A stretch of DNA of 30,035 bases, from assembly GCA_900543325.1 (NCBI GenBank), contig UQQU01000038.1:1-30035 (forward strand), read 5' to 3'. Below the pieces are notes generated by a model. That model saw only the letters and a program-made list of their open reading frames with translations, did not search any database and was not told where the DNA came from. The position numbers and the translations under genes were made by a program. Positions 1-8,064 of the stretch are shown here, piece after piece; within the stretch, counting starts at the first letter, position 1, and the number at the start of each line of letters is the position of its first letter. Origin of the DNA: an uncultured Clostridium sp. GTDB lineage: Bacteria; Bacillota; Clostridia; Clostridiales; Clostridiaceae.

Positions 1-250
1 CCATGAAGTAGTATAATTCTCCATCAGAATATAAATATTGCATTTCTTTTCTTTCAATTACTGCTTCTTGTAATTTAGTAGTTGGGTTGAAAGTTGTATC
101 TGTAACCCCACCTGAAATAACGTTTCTAAGTTTAGTTCTAACGAAAGCAGCTCCTTTACCAGGCTTAACGTGTAAGAAGTCTATTACTGTATACACTTGT
201 CCGTCATACTCAAAAGTTGTACCTTTTCTTAAATCACCTGCTGATATCAT
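1..250 (-). CDS. efp: Elongation factor P, N-terminal part (cut by window edge)
   Basis: EF-P binds between the ribosomal P and E sites and relieves stalling at consecutive prolines. The first 83 codons are visible, beginning MISAGDLRKGTTFEYDG, which is the KOW-like N-terminal domain. The loop HVKPGKGAAF places a lysine at residue 32, the position that carries the post-translational modification in Bacillus EF-P. The start is the ATG at 248-250, preceded by a GGAGGG ribosome-binding site. The gene continues off the left edge. It lies downstream of the pilus operon on the same strand, with about 165 bases between and no clear terminator. Identity is very secure from the sequence alone. Confidence 0.96.
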   Translation of the reverse strand, partial: MISAGDLRKGTTFEYDGQVYTVIDFLHVKPGKGAAFVRTKLRNVISGGVTDTTFNPTTKLQEAVIERKEMQYLYSDGELYYFM

Positions 251-415
251 AAAAAAATTCCCTCCAAATCACTTGAATTCATAGTTATTATGACCTTTAT
301 TTTTAACAAATAATCATAATACGCTTTGTCGTTTAATGACATAACAAAAACATTCTATCAAAATTACTAAAGAAATGCAATTATTTCGTTAAGAACATCA
401 AAAATTTTAATAAAA
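251..415 (-). other. AT-rich spacer between pilus operon and efp
   Basis: About 165 bases separate the PilO-like gene from efp. No hairpin followed by a T-run is seen, so read-through from the pilus operon is possible. A TATTAT hexamer about 110 bases upstream of efp could be a -10 element, but no good -35 matches it. The efp promoter is therefore unresolved. Confidence 0.4.
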
Positions 416-787
416 TTACCTATATAACTCCAATATTACAGTTAAAATATTATCTTTTCCACTAATATCATAATTATATATTTCAAATTTTTCCAATTTA
501 TTGATTGTTTCTTTTATTTTTTTGTTATTGCCATTTATCATTATTTTAACATACCACTTTTCTCCTAAATCTTCAACTTCTAATATTTCAATATTTTTAT
601 CTATATTTATTTCATTATTTATTTCATTAAATGTTAATTTTGCTGGCATAGTATAATTTACTTCTTTAACAACTTCAGTACTATTTTCTATTTTAAAATA
701 ATAAAGCATAATTATAACTTGAATAAGAGTTATAATTATTAATATAGGTTGTTTATAGTAACTGAAATTTACTTTACCACTACTCAT
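416..787 (-). CDS. PilO-like type IV pilus assembly protein (short)
   Basis: This is a 123-residue protein with a short cytoplasmic N-terminus, one membrane segment at about residues 13-33, and a small outside domain of mixed helix and strand. Size, topology and place as last gene of a pilus operon after PilM- and PilN-like genes suggest the PilO role, that is, part of the inner-membrane alignment complex. PilO proteins are usually about 200 residues, so this one is short, with no long coiled coil visible. The start ATG overlaps the stop of the previous gene and has an AAGG site just upstream, so translation is probably coupled. The assignment rests on position and topology, not on a recognisable motif. 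Confidence 0.6.
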   Translation of the reverse strand: MSSGKVNFSYYKQPILIIITLIQVIIMLYYFKIENSTEVVKEVNYTMPAKLTFNEINNEINIDKNIEILEVEDLGEKWYVKIMINGNNKKIKETINKLEKFEIYNYDISGKDNILTVILELYR

Positions 788-1172
788 ACACTACCTTCAC
801 TACCTTTTTATCATCATAATTAGTAACCTTTTTCACTTGAATACCTAAATCTTCTAGTTTTTTAATATCTTCATTTTTTTCATATGTTATTTCAGCAACA
901 TCATTTATAATCTTAAACTCAATACTATCTCCATCATATAAATTTATCCACTTAAATATTTCTTCTTTTTCAATATACATCTGCTTTGGCTCAGGAATAT
1001 ATTCATCATCATCTGTTCCTTTGGATATACTCTCTATATTGAACACTAATAATATTATATTTAATAATAATAATATTTTATATCCTCTTCTATTTTCTTC
1101 ACTTTCTTTAAGTTGCTTTTTTTCAACAAACTCTTTAGGAATAAAATTTTTATACTTTAAATATTTTTTCAT
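780..1172 (-). CDS. PilN-like type IV pilus assembly protein (short)
   Basis: This 130-residue protein has an N-terminal stretch KNFIPKEF, which resembles the INLLPxE-type PilM-binding motif of PilN. It then has a charged segment, one membrane helix at about residues 30-48, and a small C-terminal domain rich in lysine and glutamate. In PilN the N-terminal peptide docks on PilM; the same is inferred here. The gene overlaps the end of the PilM-like gene by 23 bases and starts at an ATG with AGGAG 8 bases upstream. PilN is usually about 180 residues, so the outside domain is reduced. The function is inferred from context and layout. Confidence 0.62.
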   Translation of the reverse strand: MKKYLKYKNFIPKEFVEKKQLKESEENRRGYKILLLLNIILLVFNIESISKGTDDDEYIPEPKQMYIEKEEIFKWINLYDGDSIEFKIINDVAEITYEKNEDIKKLEDLGIQVKKVTNYDDKKVVKVVYE

Positions 1173-1782
1173 TTATTATTTCTCCTATTTCAAGGTATAT
1201 AGTATGTAATTTATATTTTATTTTCTCTGGAATTATATTTTCATCATCTTTGCTTATTATCACAACCGATCCCTCTTCTAAATCATTTAATTCATTGCTT
1301 AAAATGAAATCATTCCTATTTTTAATAAAACTTTTTATAATAAAATTTTCTTTTACATATATTGAATATATAAATTCTCTTAGCTCCATAATTATAATGT
1401 AATCTCTTAATTTTTTTATTTTACTTTCTACTATAGTCTTTATATAGAATTGAATTGGTCTTATCCTAACACTCTTGGCTTCACTGATTATATTTTTAAT
1501 CTTTCTTCCATTTCCCATTGAGTATAAATATAATTTTTTGCTTTTTTTATCATGTTCATAATGAATTAGAATATCATTTTCATCACCGTATTCTTCTCTT
1601 ACTATTTTCCCAATGATGGCCTCCTTAGCCTTTTTTATATTTTCAAACTCCTTAATTAATATGTTTTCTTCAAATATAAACAAATCAATTTCCTTTTTAA
1701 CAATACTTTTTATTGCAATTTCATCATATAGTTTATTTTTAAATATAAAGTCATCTTTAGTAGAAACTATAATATCTTTCAT
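1150..1782 (-). CDS. PilM/GspL-like cytoplasmic pilus protein, about half normal length
   Basis: This is a soluble 210-residue protein with no signal peptide or membrane helix. It alternates strands and helices. Around residues 106-150 it has a pattern (IRPIQFYIKTIVESK, then IIIMELREFIYSIYV) like the central region of PilM and GspL, where a helix leads into the second actin-like subdomain. PilM proteins are usually near 350 residues, so one subdomain is probably missing. No phosphate-binding loop typical of ATP-binding actin folds could be picked out. It lies directly upstream of PilN- and PilO-like genes, which is the usual pilMNO order. The start ATG has AAGGAG upstream. Confidence 0.58.
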   Translation of the reverse strand: MKDIIVSTKDDFIFKNKLYDEIAIKSIVKKEIDLFIFEENILIKEFENIKKAKEAIIGKIVREEYGDENDILIHYEHDKKSKKLYLYSMGNGRKIKNIISEAKSVRIRPIQFYIKTIVESKIKKLRDYIIIMELREFIYSIYVKENFIIKSFIKNRNDFILSNELNDLEEGSVVIISKDDENIIPEKIKYKLHTIYLEIGEIINEKIFKV

Positions 1783-1796
1783 ATAATTTCTCCTTC

Positions 1797-2240
1797 TTAT
1801 ACCATATAAAATATCTTATATAACTTAGGTCTAAAAATAATTTCTACTTCTTCTTTGTCATTATCAACAAACACTACATCAACCTCTCTTATACTTTCCG
1901 TTTTACCTGACAATACTTCCTTCAAATACAATTTACTTTCATATATAATAAATTTTAAATTTTCATTCTCACTAAAAATATGTTCATAATTGATATTTAA
2001 ATCATCTTTATATGAACTAATAAAAGCAAATACTTCTTCATCATTTTTAATTAAATCTTCTACTTCCTTTAATAAATCATACTCTGAATCATTCAAATAA
2101 AAAATATCTTCTTTTATTTCATAAAGCTCATATTTGCTTGAATTAGCTATTATAGTCTTAGTATTGTAAACTATTAATACAATTAAAATATTTAATAATA
2201 TCAATACTTCTAACATTACTACCCCTTGTTTTTTCTTCAT
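1797..2240 (-). CDS. Prepilin-like protein 4 (type IV filament subunit)
   Basis: This 147-residue protein has a class III (prepilin) signal: leader MKKKQG, cleavage after Gly, then VVMLEVLILLN with the conserved Glu at mature position 5. A hydrophobic helix of about 20 residues follows, then a small polar domain. The start chosen is the ATG at 2238-2240. It overlaps the previous stop as ATGA and has AGGAAGG five bases upstream; an upstream GTG is less well placed. It is processed by a prepilin peptidase not encoded here and inserted into the filament, probably as a minor pilin. The mature N-terminus Val instead of Phe/Tyr is unusual but tolerated. Confidence 0.78.
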   Translation of the reverse strand: MKKKQGVVMLEVLILLNILIVLIVYNTKTIIANSSKYELYEIKEDIFYLNDSEYDLLKEVEDLIKNDEEVFAFISSYKDDLNINYEHIFSENENLKFIIYESKLYLKEVLSGKTESIREVDVVFVDNDKEEVEIIFRPKLYKIFYMV

Positions 2241-2728
2241 ATACACCTTCCTCGTACTTTAGATTCCTTATTTTCTATATAATAATAAACTAAATTTTTC
2301 TTTCTCTTAACTTGGAAACTATTAACCTTATCTAATAATGTATTATCTCCAACTGATACGTTATCTCCTTTATAATTTAAAGTCCTAACCTTTAAATTTT
2401 TATCTCTTAAATAAATTATTTTAACTGTTACTTCTTCATTTATATCCTTGAAAGTAACAACTATATTATCTGATTTAATATCACTAGTTAATTTATCTGT
2501 AAATACTTTATTTTCCTCTATAGAAATAATTCCGTTGCTATTGCATAGAGTATCCATATACAATAATGCATTATCAAATTTATCATTACTGTAGCATCTG
2601 TCAATATTAATAAAATAATCTCCTATAGTTTCATAAGAAAGTGTTATTGTTACCCCACCAAGTAAAAGTATTATGGCTAAAACTATAATTACCTCTATTA
2701 ATGTATATCCTTCTTTACGCTTACTCAT
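2237..2728 (-). CDS. Prepilin-like protein 3 (type IV filament subunit)
   Basis: This is a 163-residue prepilin. The leader MSKRKEG is followed by the classic YTLIEVIIVLAII segment, with cleavage after Gly7 and Glu at mature position 5. The rest is a polar domain with two cysteines near residues 42 and 62 and one near the end (RGRCI). The start ATG overlaps the end of the preceding gene, so translation is coupled. The long mature domain and textbook N-terminus are compatible with a major or a minor pilin; the sequence does not decide. The cysteines might form a disulfide outside the cell, which is inference. Confidence 0.85.
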   Translation of the reverse strand: MSKRKEGYTLIEVIIVLAIILLLGGVTITLSYETIGDYFINIDRCYSNDKFDNALLYMDTLCNSNGIISIEENKVFTDKLTSDIKSDNIVVTFKDINEEVTVKIIYLRDKNLKVRTLNYKGDNVSVGDNTLLDKVNSFQVKRKKNLVYYYIENKESKVRGRCI

Positions 2729-3149
2729 AATAATCCATCCACCTATATTTAAAAAAACTTCTCTCTAAACTTTCATCCTTAGAAATTAAGTTAAGTTCTA
2801 TTTCAACTTTTATTTTATTTTCATCTTCTGTAGGTATTGCTTTAATTATTATGTCATGTCCTTTGGGCATTTTCCCTAAATCTAAATCTGATAAATCAAC
2901 TAAAAACTCATCATAAATCTCTAATTCTAGGTTATCTGTATTAGTTAAACATAATATTTCTTCTAATGTAGTGTTATATTTTATTTCTTGCATTATACAG
3001 TAGATTATTCTATTTGATTCTTCTATTTCTTCACGCCTAAATGAACTTTTTATATTTTCACCTATCAATAATGCAACTACTAAAAACATTAATAGAATAA
3101 TACTAACCCCAACTATAGTCTCTATAAAAATGCTTCCCTTCTTCTTCAC
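2721..3149 (-). CDS. Prepilin-like protein 2 (type IV filament subunit)
   Basis: This 142-residue protein has a very short leader, MKKKG, then SIFIETIVGVSIILLM. That gives a prepilin cleavage site after Gly5, Glu at mature position 5 and a long hydrophobic helix. The mature protein is acidic and starts with Ser, which recalls GspI/PilV-type minor pseudopilins that prime filament assembly. It lies 9 bases after the preceding prepilin gene and overlaps the next by 8 bases. The minor-pilin role is inferred from family habits. Confidence 0.78.
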   Translation of the reverse strand: MKKKGSIFIETIVGVSIILLMFLVVALLIGENIKSSFRREEIEESNRIIYCIMQEIKYNTTLEEILCLTNTDNLELEIYDEFLVDLSDLDLGKMPKGHDIIIKAIPTEDENKIKVEIELNLISKDESLERSFFKYRWMDYYE

Positions 3150-3158
3150 TTTTATATT

Positions 3159-3608
3159 TTATTCTCCTTCATAAATATTAACTGTACCTATTCCAGTAGC
3201 AATAGTTACTCTATATACTTTTCCCTCTTTATCTATTACTCTTATAGTATCTGACTTTTGTATATTCCCTATTTTGCTTATCTCAAAACTATTATTGCTC
3301 GTAAATTTAAATCCCTCTTCTAGCAATATAGTTTTTATTATTTTTCTTTTTCCCGATGTATCTTTAAATGTTATCTTTCCTTCATTACTATTAACTTCAA
3401 TTAATCCATAACTATCATAATGTCTACAATAATATTTACTATAACTAATTAAGTTACTTATTTCATTTATAATACTTTTTCCCTTAACTCTTCTTATTGC
3501 TTCTCTATAAGATTTTGATATATTCAATGTTGGTAACATTAATATGGTAATTATCGCTAAAACTAGCACAAGTTCTATCAATGTATATCCTCTTTTCACC
3601 TTTAACAC
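3159..3608 (-). CDS. Prepilin-like protein 1 (type IV filament subunit)
   Basis: This 149-residue prepilin has leader MLKVKRG, cleavage after Gly7, and mature N-terminus YTLIELVLVLAIITIL with Glu5. The remainder is a compact domain rich in strands and glycine at the C-terminus. It follows the PilC-like gene by one base, the usual place of the first pilin or GspG/GspH-like subunit in clostridial operons. A mature domain of about 140 residues suits a minor pilin such as GspH or a small major pilin. The C-terminus shows no calcium-site or disulfide signature. Confidence 0.85.
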   Translation of the reverse strand: MLKVKRGYTLIELVLVLAIITILMLPTLNISKSYREAIRRVKGKSIINEISNLISYSKYYCRHYDSYGLIEVNSNEGKITFKDTSGKRKIIKTILLEEGFKFTSNNSFEISKIGNIQKSDTIRVIDKEGKVYRVTIATGIGTVNIYEGE

Positions 3609-3609
3609 C

Positions 3610-4644
3610 TCATATTAATACCATATCTAGAAGAGGCATTATAAATTTAATAATAAAAGTTACGATTATCACTCCTATAAACAATATTAAAAAAGGTTGT
3701 ATCATCTGAGTTAATTTATTTATTTTGGTAGTTAAATTTTTAAAAACCTCTTCTTCTAATAACTGAAATCTCTTATCTAATGAACCACTTTCTTCTCCAA
3801 GTTTTATATGTGCCAATGTATACTTAGAAAACATTTCTGTTTCGCTCATTGCCTGAGATAGCATTCTTCCCGCTGTAATATCTTTATTTATCTTTTTAAT
3901 ACTCCTATTTATATTTTTGCCAAGTTCACTTTCACAACAATATTGTAAGCCTATAGCAATATTAATTCCGCTATTAATGACTACAGACATTAAAACTATA
4001 GCTATATATTCATTAATTAGATTATATATTGGTATTTTTTCAATTAATCTATCTAAATACTGCTTTAAAAAGTTTTTAATAATAAAATAAGGAAGTATTA
4101 CAAATATAATAGTCAATTGTATAATTACCATTATTGGATTATTAAAAAGTCTTTCTTTAAATGTTATTATATTGGAATATGCTAGGGGTATATCTTTTCC
4201 CATAGATGAATATATGTTACTCATATTTGGGATAAAGAAAAATACAACAAAAACTCCCAAAAGAGCCAATGCACCTAATAAAATCATAGGATATGTTAAT
4301 GCACCTATAATAGATTTTTTAACATAATATAATTTACTATAAAATGTTTCTAATCCCCTTAATACATAAACTATTTTTCCTGTCTTCTCCCCTATATCAA
4401 CCATAGAATTAAAAAAACTTGGAATGAGTGTACCACCCCTTTTGAATCCCTCACTTAAACTACCACCTTCTTTAATAACCTCTTCCATTTCCTTTAACAT
4501 CATTTTATATTCTTTCTTTAAAGGTAATTCATCAATTAAATTTAATATATTTAATAAAGAAATTCCCTCATCATATAATTTCCCTATATTACCTGCAATA
4601 ATAGCTAATTCTCTATAACTAGCCTTCTTCTTCATAGCTATCAT
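3610..4644 (-). CDS. pilC: Type IV pilus inner-membrane platform protein PilC/GspF
   Basis: This 344-residue membrane protein contains two copies of the T2SSF domain, at about residues 10-130 and 210-330. Membrane helices lie near residues 108-133, 170-190 and 315-340, as in PilC and GspF. It anchors the assembly ATPase and passes pilins into the growing fibre. Family motifs seen are the GISLL segment and GGSLSEGF in repeat 1, matched by AGRMLSQAM in repeat 2, with GEKTG and GEESG in the two halves. The start ATG has GGAGGG five bases upstream and overlaps the ATPase gene by 26 bases; a second ATG three codons later is possible. It is about 50 residues shorter than many PilC proteins, at the N-terminus. 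Confidence 0.93.
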   Translation of the reverse strand: MIAMKKKASYRELAIIAGNIGKLYDEGISLLNILNLIDELPLKKEYKMMLKEMEEVIKEGGSLSEGFKRGGTLIPSFFNSMVDIGEKTGKIVYVLRGLETFYSKLYYVKKSIIGALTYPMILLGALALLGVFVVFFFIPNMSNIYSSMGKDIPLAYSNIITFKERLFNNPIMVIIQLTIIFVILPYFIIKNFLKQYLDRLIEKIPIYNLINEYIAIVLMSVVINSGINIAIGLQYCCESELGKNINRSIKKINKDITAGRMLSQAMSETEMFSKYTLAHIKLGEESGSLDKRFQLLEEEVFKNLTTKINKLTQMIQPFLILFIGVIIVTFIIKFIMPLLDMVLI

Positions 4645-6001
4645 TAATTCCCTCCATTTCTATAAAATTTTCGTAATCTTCTATGGCTATATCCCCATTT
4701 TTTAATAGTTCATTTAAATTTTCTATCATTTCAATATTTGATAATATATCTGTATCGTTATAAATATTTTTAATATGATTTTTCATTTTCTTATCAATTA
4801 CATGTATGGCTGCTACTAATGCTCTTCCAGAATATCCTGTGTAATTACATTCCATACATCCACATCTTTTAAAAATATCTCGCTTTTCCTTATCTATAAT
4901 TTTTTCTCCTATTTTACTTTTACATTTATTACACAGCAATCTAATAAGCCTCTGAGATATTATCCCAACAAGGGAGTCTCTTATTAAATATTTTTCTACA
5001 CCCATATCTTCTAGCCTAAAATATACTTCCCTTGGGTCACGAGTGTGGATAGTAGAGTAAACCTTATGTCCTGTCAAAGCGGCTCTTACTGCCATTTCTG
5101 CCGTTTCTTCATCTCTAATTTCTCCTAGCATAACTATATCAGGATCTTGCCTTAGTAAGCTTCTAAGTCCTTCTGCAAAACCAATATTAAGTGTCTTATT
5201 TAAGTTCATTTGATTTATTCCTGGGATCACTGCTTCAATTGGATCCTCCAAACTTGATATATTAACTTCATCTTTATTTAGTTCTTGTAACATACAATAA
5301 AGAGTTGTAGACTTACCTGAACCTGTTGGTCCATTTACGATTGTTAATCCAGTATTAACTTTCATAATATATTTTAATTTCTTTTTCTGGTTATCAGTTA
5401 AATTTAGCTTATCTATAGAATAGTTAAATACATTTCCATATAGAATTCTTATAACAGCCTTTTCTCCATGTACAATTGGTATTATAGATACTCTCAAATC
5501 ATAATCTTTTTCACCATACCTAAATGTTATTTTTCCATCCTGTGGTTTTCTTTTTTCCGTTATATCTAAATTTGAACTTATTTTCATTTTCGATAAAATA
5601 GATATATACTCTTTATTCTCAAATATAAACATACTTCTTAATAACCCATCAATTCTAAATCTAACTAATATAGAGTCTTTATATGGTTCAAAATGTATAT
5701 CAGAGGCTTTTAAATTTATAGCTTCTTTAAATACTTCATAATCAGCATCTTTTCTATTTCCTAGATATACAATTTTAAGTAAGTATTCAAGTTCCTCTTC
5801 ACTTACCGTTACTACTTCAGCTTTTTTTCTAAATATAAACTCAAATTCATCTACTATAGTTTTCTTATGACTACTTGCATAAATATGAATTTCTTTCTTA
5901 TTTTCTTTAAATGGAAATGCCATTATCTTTTTTGCTTTTTGTTCATTTATTTTTCTTACTACTGAAATATCTATACTTTTGATTAATTCACTTTTTACCA
6001 T
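4619..6001 (-). CDS. pilB: Type IV pilus assembly ATPase PilB/GspE
   Basis: This hexameric motor drives pilin insertion. Numbering is from the chosen start (460 residues). A reduced N-terminal domain (about 10-75) precedes the core: Walker A GPTGSGKST at 224-232, Asp box ISSLEDPIEA, Walker B DPDIVMLGEIRD at 286-297, His box TGHKVYSTIHT, and a zinc site with cysteines near 357, 360, 382 and 385. The zinc site marks assembly (PilB/GspE) and not retraction (PilT) ATPases. The reading frame extends to a TTG at 6088, but that codon has no ribosome-binding site. The ATG at 6001 has AAGGG 10 bases upstream and fits the short N-terminal domain. ATGs at 6037 and 6031 are also possible. Confidence 0.93.
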   Translation of the reverse strand: MVKSELIKSIDISVVRKINEQKAKKIMAFPFKENKKEIHIYASSHKKTIVDEFEFIFRKKAEVVTVSEEELEYLLKIVYLGNRKDADYEVFKEAINLKASDIHFEPYKDSILVRFRIDGLLRSMFIFENKEYISILSKMKISSNLDITEKRKPQDGKITFRYGEKDYDLRVSIIPIVHGEKAVIRILYGNVFNYSIDKLNLTDNQKKKLKYIMKVNTGLTIVNGPTGSGKSTTLYCMLQELNKDEVNISSLEDPIEAVIPGINQMNLNKTLNIGFAEGLRSLLRQDPDIVMLGEIRDEETAEMAVRAALTGHKVYSTIHTRDPREVYFRLEDMGVEKYLIRDSLVGIISQRLIRLLCNKCKSKIGEKIIDKEKRDIFKRCGCMECNYTGYSGRALVAAIHVIDKKMKNHIKNIYNDTDILSNIEMIENLNELLKNGDIAIEDYENFIEMEGINDSYEEEG

Positions 6002-6110
6002 TTCTAAATCACCCTTAATAAAACTCTCCATTTCCATTTCTTTTATACCATTTTCTTTCAAATTATTATTTTTTGTAATTTTTAACAATTTTAAATTTAT
6101 CTATAAAAAA

Positions 6111-6138
6111 AAGAACTTAGAATTTCTTCTAAGTTCTT
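6111..6138 (-). terminator. Rho-independent terminator after the lipoprotein gene
   Basis: A perfect 12-bp stem (AAGAACTTAGAA with its complement) and a 4-base loop lie directly after the lipoprotein stop codon. On the minus strand the stem is followed by a run of T. It should end the dapF-lipoprotein transcript, so the pilus operon needs its own promoter or read-through. Confidence 0.88.
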
Positions 6139-6139
6139 T

Positions 6140-7135
6140 TTAATTAATATTTATAAAATTACAGTTTGTTATATCATCACTAACTAAAACTACGGTTCCA
6201 TCAGAATATTTATACACATGCTCTGATTGTCCATTTGAATTACTTCCTACAAATAATATTTCACCAGCTTCATTAACTGATAACCCCTTTTCTGCATAAA
6301 GCACATTTGGAAAATCAAATAATAATCTTCTTACTACGCCATTATCTAGTTCATAAATAGAATAGCTATTATTTTTTACTCGTCCTAATAAGTATAGCTT
6401 ATTATTAACAGACTGTATATCATTAATATCTATTACTTCTCTTGAAATTTCAGTTACATCTCCATTTACATTAATAACATTTAAAACTGTATCTTCTTCA
6501 TAATGCTCCTCGACTAAAGCTAACCCATTATCTATATGTTTTAAAAACTTTACATATCCATTAGTTATTTTATAAAGATTCTCTTCTTTCTTAGTTTTTA
6601 CATCATAAGTAAAAATACCAGTAATTTTCTCTTCAGTATCAACTCCATAATAAGCTAGTTTAGTATCTGTTATCCAATCAATAAACTGACCTGAAATTAC
6701 AGCCTTATTTTCTAAAAGTATTTCTTTTTCACTTTTTAAATCCATAACTGCCGGCTCTAAATATTCATCATTTATAAAATAAAATACATAATTTCCTTCT
6801 GGGGAAATTTTTAAATTTGCTATTTTATTATGATCTATTTTTATATCATTAGAATTGTAATTTACATAAAAACTATTATCTTTATAAAATGTATATGTAT
6901 TAGATTCCTCATTAAAGTTAGTTATTACCCTATCTTTTGTATCTATTTCTTCATATGTATTTTCTGAATTTAAATTAAAAGTTTCATAACTGGTGCTTTC
7001 ATCTACAAAAGCACCTTTATTTAAGTTTATTTTACTTACTTCTTCTATGCTTTCATTATTACAACCTAGAAAAAATACAGTAGTAATCATAAGCTGAATT
7101 ATAATCATTAATCTTTTAAATTTTCTTTTTGCCAT
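6140..7135 (-). CDS. Probable lipoprotein, beta-propeller-like, unknown function
   Basis: This 331-residue protein has a lipoprotein signal: basic MAKRKFKR, a hydrophobic stretch, and lipobox FFLGC with the lipidated Cys at 25. It should be anchored on the outer face of the membrane. After an acidic linker to about residue 80, the chain is a series of short strand-turn units (for example ISPEGNYVFYF, ITDTKLAYYGV, IDNGLALVEEH, VNNKLYLLGRV, VNEAGEILFVG) spaced like blades of a TolB- or WD-type propeller. No catalytic motif is seen. It follows dapF by 18 bases and precedes the pilus operon, from which a terminator separates it. I do not recognise the family, and a link with the pilus is only positional. 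Confidence 0.8.
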   Translation of the reverse strand: MAKRKFKRLMIIIQLMITTVFFLGCNNESIEEVSKINLNKGAFVDESTSYETFNLNSENTYEEIDTKDRVITNFNEESNTYTFYKDNSFYVNYNSNDIKIDHNKIANLKISPEGNYVFYFINDEYLEPAVMDLKSEKEILLENKAVISGQFIDWITDTKLAYYGVDTEEKITGIFTYDVKTKKEENLYKITNGYVKFLKHIDNGLALVEEHYEEDTVLNVINVNGDVTEISREVIDINDIQSVNNKLYLLGRVKNNSYSIYELDNGVVRRLLFDFPNVLYAEKGLSVNEAGEILFVGSNSNGQSEHVYKYSDGTVVLVSDDITNCNFININ

Positions 7136-7153
7136 TTACTTTTTTCCTCTTTA

Positions 7154-7975
7154 TTAATACGCTTTACCACTACAAATAAACTCTGCATCTCCAATCATAT
7201 AAATAGAAGTTCCCTCTAACTCTATTCTTAATTGCCCTCCTGGAACTCTAACATTGACTTTATCTTTAGTTAAATTTAATTTATTGCATATTACAACAGA
7301 TGCTGAACACCCTGTTCCACATGAATAAGTTGCGCCTGCACCTCTTTCCCATGTCTTAACTAAAATATTCTCATCATCAATTACTTTAACAAAATTAACA
7401 TTTGTACCTTCTTCAAAAAGCTCATATTTTTCTATATATTTACCTTCTGTAACATCATAATTTTCATCATCTACAAAAATAACTGTATGGGGAACACCTA
7501 CTAATATAGATGAAGCTCTATAATTTTTGCCATTAACAACTATATCTTCATCTATTAATTTATCTTTATTCTTTAATGGTATCAATGAACCATCAAAAGA
7601 TATCTCTCCCATATATACTTTTACTGTCTCAACTTTTCTATCACTATTTATCTTTAGCTCTAACTCTTTTACTCCATCTCCAGTTTCAACAGTAATTATT
7701 TCTTTATTTATAATATTATTTTCAAAAACATATTTTCCAAAACATCTAATGGCATTTCCACACATATTTGCAGCTGAACCATCACTATTTACTATTACCA
7801 TTCTCACATCTGCTATATCTGATTTTCTAACTAAAACTATTCCATCAGCTCCAATACCAAATCTTCTATGACAAAGCTTTTTAGCTAAACTACTTTCTTG
7901 TCCAATATATTTATTATCTAAATCTAATAAAAAAATAAAATCATTTCCTGTACCATGCATTTTTATAAATTCCAT
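7154..7975 (-). CDS. dapF: Diaminopimelate epimerase
   Basis: DapF converts LL-diaminopimelate to the meso form for lysine and peptidoglycan cross-links. The 273-residue chain shows both cysteine active-site motifs: NSDGSAANMCGNAIRCFG with Cys72, and ATYSCGTGCSAS with Cys219. It also has MHGTGNDF at the N-terminus and GADGIV. The start is the ATG at 7973-7975, because GGAGGAG lies six bases upstream; an earlier in-frame ATG at 7990 overlaps that ribosome-binding site and is unlikely. The gene is divergent from rqcH and is followed by the lipoprotein gene in the same transcript. Confidence 0.97.
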   Translation of the reverse strand: MEFIKMHGTGNDFIFLLDLDNKYIGQESSLAKKLCHRRFGIGADGIVLVRKSDIADVRMVIVNSDGSAANMCGNAIRCFGKYVFENNIINKEIITVETGDGVKELELKINSDRKVETVKVYMGEISFDGSLIPLKNKDKLIDEDIVVNGKNYRASSILVGVPHTVIFVDDENYDVTEGKYIEKYELFEEGTNVNFVKVIDDENILVKTWERGAGATYSCGTGCSASVVICNKLNLTKDKVNVRVPGGQLRIELEGTSIYMIGDAEFICSGKAY

Positions 7976-8001
7976 AATTTTCTCCTCCATTTTACAACCG
8001 T

Positions 8002-8030
8002 TTTACTAATACATAAATTAATGATATACT
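8002..8030 (+). promoter_or_regulatory. Extended -10 promoter of rqcH
   Basis: TTTACT at 8002-8007, a 17-base spacer and TATACT at 8025-8030, with TG one base ahead of the -10, form a strong vegetative promoter. A start point near 8037 leaves a leader of about 28 bases before the rqcH ATG. The divergent dapF promoter must lie in the same 89-base gap, but no convincing hexamers were found for it. Confidence 0.75.
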
Positions 8031-8064
8031 TACTTTAATTAATACTAAAGAAAGGATGACATTT

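Noticed and set aside
7527..7871. Plus-strand reading frame of 114 codons opposite dapF
   Set aside because: Antisense shadow of a secure gene; serine/threonine/isoleucine-rich composition and no ribosome-binding site. Other long plus-strand frames opposite minus-strand genes were dropped for the same reason.
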